A stretch of DNA of 5,685 nucleotides from Microcella sp. (GTDB lineage Bacteria; Actinomycetota; Actinomycetes; Actinomycetales; Microbacteriaceae), in contig JAIWOM010000109.1 of NCBI GenBank assembly GCA_020216895.1, positions 1 to 5,685 on the forward strand. The letters are read 5' to 3'. A program made the position numbers and the translations under genes. Shown in pieces: positions 1 to 4,594 of this stretch (position 1 is its first letter; each line of letters opens with the position of its first letter). The notes under the pieces were generated by a model. That model was given only the letters and a program-made list of their open reading frames with translations, did not search any database and was not told where the DNA came from.

Positions 1-1509
1 GAGGCCGAATCCGGCTCCGGAGGCGCCCGCCCCCGCCGGCTTCACGCCCTGCGCCCGAGCGGCCTCCTCGGCCGCGCGCTTCGCCGGGTTGCCCGAGCGC
101 GAGGCACCCTTGCCCTTCTTCTTGGCCTGCGCCTTGCGCAGCGAGGCGGCCCCACCACCACCCATGCCGGGCATCGGGCCCATGCCGGGAACCTGCGGCA
201 CCCCGCCCTTGGCGACGGTCTTCATCATCTTCGCCGCCTGCTCGAAGCGGTTCACGAGGGCGTTCACCTCGGTGACGGTCGTACCCGAGCCTTTGGCGAT
301 GCGCAGGCGGCGCGAGCCGTTCAGCAGCTTCGGCGTGCGGCGCTCGGCGAGGGTCATCGACTGGATGATCGCCTCGGTGCGCACGAGCTCGCGCTCGTCG
401 AAGTTGTCGAGCTGCTCGCGCATGCCGCGGGCGCCCGGCAGCATGCCGAGCATGCCCTTGAGCGAGCCCATCTGCTTGAGCTGCTGCATCTGGGCCAGGA
501 AGTCCTCGAGCGTGAAGCTGTCGGTCGCGAACTTCTCGGCCGTCTTGCGGGCGTCCTCCTCGTCGAAGGCCTTCTGCGCCTGCTCGATGAGCGTGAGGAT
601 GTCACCGAGGTCGAGGATGCGGCTCGCCATGCGGTCGGGGTAGAACGGCTCGAAGTCGCCGAGGCCCTCGCCCGTGCTGGCGAACATGATCGGCCGGCCG
701 GTGACGCTCGCGACGCTGAGCGCGGCACCGCCGCGCGCGTCGCCATCGAGCTTCGACAGCACGACGCCGGTGAAGTCGACGCCCTCCTGGAAGGCCTTCG
801 CGGTCGCGACCGCGTCCTGCCCGATCATCGCGTCGATGACGAACAGCACCTCGTCGGGGTCGATCGCCTTCCGGATGTCGCCGGCCTGCTTCATGAGCTC
901 GGCGTCCACACCGAGACGGCCTGCCGTGTCGACGATCACGACGTCGTGGAGGGCCGTCGTGGCGTGCTTCACGGCGTCCTTCGCCACCCGCACCGGGTCG
1001 CCCACGCCGTTCCCGGGCTCGGGCGCGAACACGGCTACGCCGGCCTGCTCGGCCACCACCTGCAGCTGCTGCACGGCGTTGGGGCGCTGGAGGTCGCAGG
1101 CGACGAGCAGCGGGGTGTGGCCATCCGCTTTCAGCCACTGGGCGAGCTTGCCCGCGAGCGTCGTCTTTCCGGCACCCTGCAGGCCCGCGAGCATGATGAC
1201 GGTCGGCGGGTTCTTCGCGAACTGCAGGCGGCGCTGCTGGCCGCCGAGGATGCCGATGAGCTCGTCGTTGACGATCTGCACGACCTGCTGCGCCGGGTTC
1301 AGCGCCTTGTTGACCTCGTCGCCGAGGGCGCGCTCGCGCACGGCGGCCGTGAAGTCCTTCACGACGGGCAGGGCGACGTCGGCGTCGAGCAGGGCCTTGC
1401 GGATCTCGCGCACCGTGCCGTCGACGTCGGCCGCGCTCAGCTTGCCCTTCGTGCGCAGGGCGCTGAAGGTCGCTGTCAGCCGGTCGGAGAGGGTGCCGAA
1501 AGTCGCCAT
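1..1509 (-). CDS. ffh: Signal recognition particle protein Ffh (SRP54), C-terminus cut by window edge
   Basis: Ffh is the SRP GTPase: with SRP RNA it binds signal sequences on translating ribosomes and delivers them to FtsY at the membrane. The 503 residues visible show the full family order. The N-domain helical bundle is about 1-90. The G domain has the P-loop GLQGAGKTT (109-117), DLQRPNA (139-145), DTAGR (194-198) and SKLDGDARGG (252-261). The methionine-rich M domain starts near 300, with a finger-loop-like MGSLKGMLGMLPG stretch near 347-359 and the RNA-binding signature around GSGTTVTEVN (407-416). The tail is rich in Gly, Met, Lys and Ala. The ATG is preceded by an in-frame TAG five codons upstream, so no longer start exists. 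No stop occurs before base 1; family length suggests only a few residues are missing. It is divergent from the carbonic-anhydrase-like gene. Ser replaces the usual Thr of the G4 motif, a conservative change. Identification is essentially certain. Confidence 0.98.
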   Translation of the reverse strand, partial: MATFGTLSDRLTATFSALRTKGKLSAADVDGTVREIRKALLDADVALPVVKDFTAAVRERALGDEVNKALNPAQQVVQIVNDELIGILGGQQRRLQFAKNPPTVIMLAGLQGAGKTTLAGKLAQWLKADGHTPLLVACDLQRPNAVQQLQVVAEQAGVAVFAPEPGNGVGDPVRVAKDAVKHATTALHDVVIVDTAGRLGVDAELMKQAGDIRKAIDPDEVLFVIDAMIGQDAVATAKAFQEGVDFTGVVLSKLDGDARGGAALSVASVTGRPIMFASTGEGLGDFEPFYPDRMASRILDLGDILTLIEQAQKAFDEEDARKTAEKFATDSFTLEDFLAQMQQLKQMGSLKGMLGMLPGARGMREQLDNFDERELVRTEAIIQSMTLAERRTPKLLNGSRRLRIAKGSGTTVTEVNALVNRFEQAAKMMKTVAKGGVPQVPGMGPMPGMGGGGAASLRKAQAKKKGKGASRSGNPAKRAAEEAARAQGVKPAGAGASGAGFGL

Positions 1510-1518
1510 AGTGGCCCC

Positions 1519-1524
1519 ATTCTA
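1519..1524 (-). promoter_or_regulatory. Candidate -10 element of ffh, nearly leaderless
   Basis: On the - strand the hexamer TAGAAT fits the actinobacterial TANNNT -10 pattern. It is followed by nine bases (GGGGCCACT) and then the ffh ATG. A transcript starting at the A seven bases after the hexamer would have a leader of only three bases. There is no Shine-Dalgarno sequence before the start, which agrees with leaderless translation. No convincing -35 hexamer is visible. The TAG of this hexamer is also in frame with ffh. Confidence 0.55.
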
Positions 1525-1539
1525 GGCGGCGGGCTCTGG

Positions 1540-1569
1540 TTGACTGGGTGCACCGGCTGCCCGGACCGT
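1540..1569 (+). promoter_or_regulatory. Weak candidate promoter of the carbonic-anhydrase-like gene
   Basis: A TTGACT -35-like hexamer (1540-1545, five of six consensus bases) is followed after 18 bases by GACCGT (1564-1569). The latter keeps only the second-position A and final T of a -10. Transcription from here would leave a leader of about 18 bases containing the ribosome binding site. The -35 match is good and the -10 is poor, so this is a suggestion only. Confidence 0.3.
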
Positions 1570-1583
1570 CGGGGCCGACATCG

Positions 1584-1590
1584 AGGAGGA
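1584..1590 (+). promoter_or_regulatory. Ribosome binding site deciding the start of the anhydrase-like gene
   Basis: AGGAGGA ends three bases before the ATG at 1594. It is a near-perfect anti-16S match. It selects this ATG over in-frame upstream starts that would run back into ffh on the opposite strand. The spacing is slightly short but workable. Confidence 0.85.
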
Positions 1591-1593
1591 ACC

Positions 1594-2103
1594 ATGCGTC
1601 GCGCGATCTTCGGTCATGAGCCCCAGGTGGATGCGGAGGCCTGGGTCGCCCCGAACGCCACCCTCATCGGCCAGGTGCGCATCCACCCGCGCGCCTCGGT
1701 GTTCTACGGGGCCGTGCTGCGCGCCGACCGCGACCGCATCGAGCTCGGCGAGGGGTCGAACCTGCAGGACAACGTGACCGTGCACGGCGACCCCGGCAAG
1801 CCGACGATCGTCGGTCGCGGCGTGAGCGTCGGACACAACGCGATGCTGCACGGCTGCACGGTCGAAGACGACTGCCTCATCGGCATGAGCGCCACGGTGC
1901 TCAACGGCGCCGTCATCGGGCGCGAGTCGCTCGTCGCCGCCGGCGCCGTCGTGCTCGAGGGCACGATCGTGCCGCCGCGCTCACTCGTGGCCGGCGTACC
2001 CGCGAAGGTGCGGCGCGAGCTCACCGAGGAGGAGGTGGCGGGGATCCGGCGCAACGCCGAGACGTACCTCATGCTCGCCGTCGAGCACGCCGCGCTCGAC
2101 TGA
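1594..2103 (+). CDS. Gamma-carbonic-anhydrase-like hexapeptide-repeat protein
   Basis: The 169-residue protein belongs to the left-handed beta-helix gamma carbonic anhydrase / YrdA-CaiE-PaaY group, usually trimers with metal sites between subunits. Hexapeptide turns run from about 18 to 135 (for example APNATLIGQV, GAVIGRESLVAAGAVV), followed by a C-terminal helix (about 142-166). The three expected metal-ligand histidines are present: H64 in NVTVHGD, and H81 and H86 in GHNAMLHGC. The conserved R43 and D46 of LRADRD and Q58 near NLQDN are also present. It lacks the long acidic loop that carries the proton-shuttle glutamate of archaeal Cam, so it is CamH-like. Its reaction could be CO2 hydration, but many relatives have no measured activity. 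The start is set by a strong ribosome binding site. It is the only + strand gene here, divergent from ffh and convergent with ftsY. It probably acts in the cytoplasm, as no signal peptide is seen. The family is sure; the activity is not. Confidence 0.93.
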   Translation: MRRAIFGHEPQVDAEAWVAPNATLIGQVRIHPRASVFYGAVLRADRDRIELGEGSNLQDNVTVHGDPGKPTIVGRGVSVGHNAMLHGCTVEDDCLIGMSATVLNGAVIGRESLVAAGAVVLEGTIVPPRSLVAGVPAKVRRELTEEEVAGIRRNAETYLMLAVEHAALD

Positions 2104-2109
2104 GCGTCG
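2091..2109. terminator. Weak hairpin between convergent genes
   Basis: CGCTC (2093-2097) and GAGCG (2102-2106) form a five-pair stem around the loop GACT. A single bulged T allows two more pairs outside. It spans the stop codon of the anhydrase-like gene, just before the convergent end of ftsY. There is no T-run on either side, so a classical intrinsic terminator is not supported. In such GC-rich DNA a stem this short can arise by chance. Confidence 0.2.
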
Positions 2110-2129
2110 CGCCCGACCGATCGCAGCGG

Positions 2130-3002
2130 CTAGGGCACCAGGCTCGCGGCGAACACGTGCGGGGTGAATCCCGTCAGGTCGCCGATGCCCTCGCCCTGCC
2201 CGATGAGCTTGATCGGGATGCCCGTCTGCTGCTGCACGCGCAGCACGAAGCCGCCCTTCGCCGAGCCGTCGAGCTTCGTCACCACGAGCCCGGTGACGCC
2301 CGCGCTCTCGAAGAAGGCCTCCGCCTGCGCGACGCCGTTCTGCCCGGTCGTGCCGTCGAGCACGAGCAGGGTCTCGGCGATCGGGGCGAGCTTCTCGATG
2401 ACGCGGGTGACCTTGCCCAGCTCATCCATCAGGCCCGCCTTGGTCTGCAGACGGCCCGCCGTGTCGATGATCGCGATGTCGATGCCGTTGTCGATCGCGA
2501 ACTGCACGGTCTGGTAGGCGACGCTCGCCGGGTCCTGCCCGGGGTGCTGCGGCCGGACGACCTGCGCGCCCGCGCGCTCCGCCCAGGTCGCGAGCTGGTC
2601 GACCGCCGCGGCGCGGAACGTGTCGGCCGCGCCGACGACGACGGTGCGCCCGTATCCGGTCAGGAACTTCGCGAACTTGCCGATCGTCGTCGTCTTGCCG
2701 ACGCCGTTGACGCCCACCACGAGCACGACCGCGGGGCGGTTGCTGAGGGTCAGGGTGGGGTCGTGCGCGGCGAGGCGCTCCTCGAGGGCCTCGCGCAGCA
2801 TGCGCTTGAGGTCGGCGGGGTCGGTCGTCTTGAACTGGGCGACCTTCGCGCGCAGCTCGTCGAGCAGAGCCTCAGTGAGATCGGGGCCGAAGTCGGCGCT
2901 CAGGAGGGCCGTCTCGAGGTCGTCCCAGGTGCCCTCGTCGATGGTCGGGCTCGTGAACAGCCCGCGCAGGGCGCCGCCCAGGGACCAACCGCGCTCAGCC
3001 AT
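2130..3002 (-). CDS. ftsY: Signal recognition particle receptor FtsY (NG core)
   Basis: FtsY is the membrane-associated SRP receptor GTPase. It forms a twinned-GTPase complex with Ffh, and mutual GTP hydrolysis releases the ribosome to the translocon. The 290-residue protein has an N-domain (about 1-85). The G domain follows with P-loop GVNGVGKTT (97-105, Lys103), DTFRAAAVDQL (127-137), DTAGR (180-184), TKLDGSAKGG (242-251) and the closing GQGEGIGDLTGF (268-279). The acidic A domain found before the NG core in many bacterial FtsY proteins is absent. This is not a mis-called start: an in-frame TAG lies four codons before the ATG. A short N-terminal helix with WSLGGALRGLF (6-16) could be the lipid-binding amphipathic segment; this is inferred. 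No Shine-Dalgarno sequence precedes the ATG, and a -10-like hexamer sits six bases upstream. Its 3' end lies 26 bases from the convergent anhydrase-like gene. The identification is firm. Confidence 0.97.
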   Translation of the reverse strand: MAERGWSLGGALRGLFTSPTIDEGTWDDLETALLSADFGPDLTEALLDELRAKVAQFKTTDPADLKRMLREALEERLAAHDPTLTLSNRPAVVLVVGVNGVGKTTTIGKFAKFLTGYGRTVVVGAADTFRAAAVDQLATWAERAGAQVVRPQHPGQDPASVAYQTVQFAIDNGIDIAIIDTAGRLQTKAGLMDELGKVTRVIEKLAPIAETLLVLDGTTGQNGVAQAEAFFESAGVTGLVVTKLDGSAKGGFVLRVQQQTGIPIKLIGQGEGIGDLTGFTPHVFAASLVP

Positions 3003-3008
3003 GGGGCC

Positions 3009-3014
3009 AGCCTA
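3009..3014 (-). promoter_or_regulatory. Candidate -10 element of ftsY, leaderless
   Basis: TAGGCT on the - strand is followed by GGCCCC and the ftsY ATG. A start site seven bases after the hexamer would coincide with the A of ATG. No Shine-Dalgarno sequence is present and no -35 consensus is evident. The TAG is in frame with ftsY. The arrangement is the same as that upstream of the DUF3039 gene. Confidence 0.55.
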
Positions 3015-3042
3015 CTTCGGGCCGCCCCGCTCGCCGAGCCGT

Positions 3043-3108
3043 GCCAGATCTGAGCCAATCGGGCCGATATAGGACGAGGACTCGCCGGTCTACGGCCAAT
3101 CTGAGCCA
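3043..3108 (+). repeat. Tandem short direct repeats upstream of ftsY
   Basis: ATCTGAGCCA occurs at 3048-3057 and again at 3099-3108, a 51-base period. Both are preceded by GCCA, with one extra G in the first copy. The DNA between them contains GATATA and is poorer in GC than the surrounding genes. The copies lie 3' of the DUF559 gene and 46-106 bases before the ftsY start. They could be protein-binding sites or internal repeats of a mobile-element end. Confidence 0.6.
3045..3064 (+). repeat. Left arm of imperfect inverted repeat around the DUF559 gene
   Basis: Reading inwards, these 20 bases match the inward reading of 4205-4224 at 17 positions, including 13 of the first 14 (CAGATCTGRGCCAA). 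The first eight bases are themselves a palindrome. Beyond the outer edge the match stops at once. The heptamer AATCTGA at 3098-3104 is the inner part of the same symmetric arrangement. Confidence 0.6.
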
Positions 3109-3136
3109 CCACACGACACCGGCCGTCGGCGTGGGA

Positions 3137-4123
3137 TCAGGGAACCGCGATCGGCGGGATGCCCGTCCGCAGCCTCGCGGTCGACCGCCAGCCGCGCGAG
3201 CGCAGGCGGCGGGCCAGCGACTCGAGCACGCGACGGGGTGCGGAGTACAGGTCGATGCGGGAGCAGCGCACCGTGCTCCAGCCGGCATCTGCGAACGCGT
3301 CGAAACGCTGAAGGTCGTTCGCGAAGACACGACTGTCCGTGCGGTGCCCGTCACCCTCGTACTCGACGAGCACGCGCCACTGTGGCCAGGCGAGATCGGG
3401 ATGACGGAGGCCGATCGGCGTCTCGACACGGGGCGCTACCTGCGGCTCAGGAAAGCCCGCTCGGGCGAGCAGCAGGCGGAGATGAGTCTCGGGGCGCGAG
3501 CGCACACCGAAACGAGACAGGGCGACTCCTCTTCTGAGTCCGGCACCTCCGGCGCGGCGCGAGCTTCGCGCGAGCATCCGCTCGATGTCTGCCAGTGTGC
3601 CGTGGTCATCGGTGATGCGTGCCGCATCGATGAGGGCGACGAGGTCAGCGAGCCCGAGCTCGGTCGCCGCGGTCAACAGCGTCGTGCCGATCGTGCCCAC
3701 GCGCAGAGGCACAGCCTCCCCCGTCGACAGCGGAACGAGAACCGTCTCGAACACGGGAGCCTCGAGGTCGCGCTGGTGGCCGATCACGCCCCGTCCGCGG
3801 GGAGAGTGCTCGCCTCGCGGAACCGTGATGTGAAGCGGAGCCCCCCGCAACGCGGTCGGGAGCGGAAGCCCTCGGAGCGCGGCGGCGGTGGAGTTCGAGA
3901 ACCAGGCGGCATCGGCCATCACCTGGGCATATGCCCATGCCCGATCAGCGAGGGTCTGCGGTTCAGGGCCGAACGTCACAACTCCGTGGAAGGGGTGGCG
4001 GACATCCGCACGCCGGAGACGATCGGGGTGGACACCGACAGCGAGCGCACGGGAGGTCGAGAGCATCTCGCCACGGAGGTCATGGGGCACAGGTCGGGCT
4101 TGTCGTGACATGGGCGACAGCAT
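3137..4123 (-). CDS. DUF559 (PD-(D/E)XK-like) nuclease-type protein with AbiEi-like N-terminal part
   Basis: This predicted 328-residue protein has the composite layout common in actinobacterial DUF559 proteins. Residues about 20-50 resemble a winged-helix segment (RALAVGVHPDRLRRADV). Residues about 65-170 resemble AbiEi-type proteins (FSNSTAAALRGLPLP at 75-89, HITVPRG at 98-104, GTIGTTLLTAATELG at 143-157). The C-terminal DUF559 domain (about 208-308) is related to Vsr and restriction-type endonucleases. Its probable catalytic residues are E212 (RPETHLR), D243 (HPDLAWP) and E254/E256 (VEYEGDGH), with R273 and a GW at 281-282 also conserved. No membrane segment or signal peptide is seen. The chosen ATG has AGGTGG six bases upstream; an ATG four codons later is the alternative. 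An extended start at 4333 would overlap the DUF3039 gene. It stands alone, without a cognate toxin, methylase or transposase, inside inverted repeats. Nuclease activity is inferred from the residues; the biological role is unknown. Confidence 0.82.
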   Translation of the reverse strand: MLSPMSRQARPVPHDLRGEMLSTSRALAVGVHPDRLRRADVRHPFHGVVTFGPEPQTLADRAWAYAQVMADAAWFSNSTAAALRGLPLPTALRGAPLHITVPRGEHSPRGRGVIGHQRDLEAPVFETVLVPLSTGEAVPLRVGTIGTTLLTAATELGLADLVALIDAARITDDHGTLADIERMLARSSRRAGGAGLRRGVALSRFGVRSRPETHLRLLLARAGFPEPQVAPRVETPIGLRHPDLAWPQWRVLVEYEGDGHRTDSRVFANDLQRFDAFADAGWSTVRCSRIDLYSAPRRVLESLARRLRSRGWRSTARLRTGIPPIAVP

Positions 4124-4129
4124 GACCGC

Positions 4130-4135
4130 CCACCT
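4130..4135 (-). promoter_or_regulatory. Ribosome binding site of the DUF559 gene
   Basis: On the - strand AGGTGG, one mismatch from AGGAGG, lies six bases before the ATG at 4121-4123. It would be 18 bases from the next in-frame ATG at 4109-4111, so it favours the upstream start. It contrasts with the neighbouring - strand genes, which show no such site. Confidence 0.55.
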
Positions 4136-4164
4136 GCGAGGCACGTTCTGCCGACAAGAACCGG

Positions 4165-4171
4165 TCAGATT
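4165..4171 (-). repeat. Inner heptamer of the right repeat arm
   Basis: AATCTGA on the - strand mirrors AATCTGA at 3098-3104 on the + strand. It sits 53 bases inside the outer edge at 4224, exactly the distance of its partner from the outer edge at 3045. It lies 42-48 bases upstream of the DUF559 start codon, where it could also be part of a promoter or operator. Confidence 0.45.
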
Positions 4172-4204
4172 CAGCCCAAACAGGCTCGAATGTGAAGGAG
4201 AGGC

Positions 4205-4224
4205 GCCCTTTTGGCCCAGATCTG
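4205..4224 (-). repeat. Right arm of imperfect inverted repeat around the DUF559 gene
   Basis: Read on the - strand from 4224 inwards, 17 of 20 bases match the left arm at 3045-3064. The arm carries the same CAGATCTG palindrome at its outer edge, 15 bases from the stop codon end of the DUF3039 gene. No flanking target-site duplication is recognisable. Confidence 0.6.
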
Positions 4225-4239
4225 TGATGTGGCGGGAGG

Positions 4240-4524
4240 TCAGGCGTCGCGCAGCCGCTCGTAGATCTTCTTGCAGTCGGGGCAGACCGGGAACTTCTCG
4301 GGGTCGCGGCCCGGGATCCACTTCTTGCCGCACAGCGCGCGCACGGGCTTGCCGGTGAGGGCCGACTCGATGATCTTGTCCTTGGGCACGTAGTGCGAGA
4401 AGCGCTCGTGGTCGCCGTCCTCGAGCTGCTCCTCGTTCAGGAGCTTCTCGAGCTCACGGTCGAGCACGTCGACGCCCGCCCCGCCGTCCTGCCCGGGGCC
4501 GCCCGGTTCGTCGAGAGTCGCCAT
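4240..4524 (-). CDS. DUF3039 domain protein, probable small zinc-binding protein
   Basis: This 94-residue protein matches the small DUF3039 family conserved in actinobacteria; no function is established. The N-terminal third is acidic and Gly-rich, leading into a charged helix (VLDRELEKLLNEEQLEDGD, 20-38). The conserved part holds HERFSHYVPKDKI (39-51), then CGKKWIPGRDPEKFPVC (65-81) and CPDC (81-84). Cys65, Cys81 and Cys84, with His44 or His39 as a possible fourth ligand, look like a metal site; this is an inference from spacing. The start is fixed by an in-frame TAG four codons upstream. There is no Shine-Dalgarno sequence, and a -10-like hexamer lies six bases before ATG, so the mRNA is predicted to be leaderless. 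It is cytoplasmic by appearance. It lies between the accessory nuclease segment and the permease gene; no functional tie to either is visible. Confidence 0.92.
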   Translation of the reverse strand: MATLDEPGGPGQDGGAGVDVLDRELEKLLNEEQLEDGDHERFSHYVPKDKIIESALTGKPVRALCGKKWIPGRDPEKFPVCPDCKKIYERLRDA

Positions 4525-4530
4525 GGGCCC

Positions 4531-4536
4531 AGTCTA
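4531..4536 (-). promoter_or_regulatory. Candidate -10 element of the DUF3039 gene, leaderless
   Basis: TAGACT on the - strand, then GGGCCC, then ATG. The start point seven bases on would be the A of ATG. The TAG is in frame. No -35 consensus can be made out in the GC-rich DNA upstream. This indicates that the gene has its own promoter and need not be read from the permease gene. Confidence 0.6.
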
Positions 4537-4557
4537 CGGCGGCGACGGATGCCCGCA

Positions 4558-4570
4558 CCGGGTCGCCCGG
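4558..4570. terminator. Short GC hairpin after the permease gene
   Basis: CCGGG (4558-4562) and CCCGG (4566-4570) pair around a three-base loop, 24 bases past the permease stop. It lies in the 70-base gap that also holds the DUF3039 promoter. There is no T-run, and five GC pairs are expected by chance at this base composition, so a terminator role is weakly supported. Confidence 0.2.
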
Positions 4571-4594
4571 CCGGCACGCATCCCGACCTCCCCG

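Noticed and set aside
946..1593. Longer N-terminus for the carbonic-anhydrase-like protein
   Set aside because: It would overlap most of the N-terminal half of ffh on the other strand and encode non-homologous residues. A strong ribosome binding site marks the ATG at 1594.
3003..3136. tRNA, SRP RNA or CRISPR in the gap before ftsY
   Set aside because: No cloverleaf, no SRP Alu/S-domain motifs and no regular repeat-spacer series can be seen; only the two ATCTGAGCCA copies are present.
3041..4108. 355-codon open frame on the + strand opposite the DUF559 gene
   Set aside because: Its translation is low-complexity Arg/Gly/Glu-rich with no family resemblance, while the - strand frame carries clear nuclease and AbiEi-like motifs. 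It is a high-GC shadow frame.
3035..4235. Target-site duplication flanking the inverted repeats
   Set aside because: The bases just outside 3045 and 4224 were compared and share no convincing direct duplication, so insertion is not proven.
4124..4239. Intrinsic terminator or small RNA between DUF3039 and the DUF559 gene, around the GCC-TTTT-GGC stretch near 4206-4217
   Set aside because: The stem is only three to four pairs and no T-run follows on the strand being transcribed. The stretch is better explained as part of the right repeat arm.
4124..4333. Upstream start at 4333 for the DUF559 gene
   Set aside because: It would overlap the 3' end of the DUF3039 gene in another frame and add residues with no family resemblance. 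A Shine-Dalgarno site supports the start at 4123.
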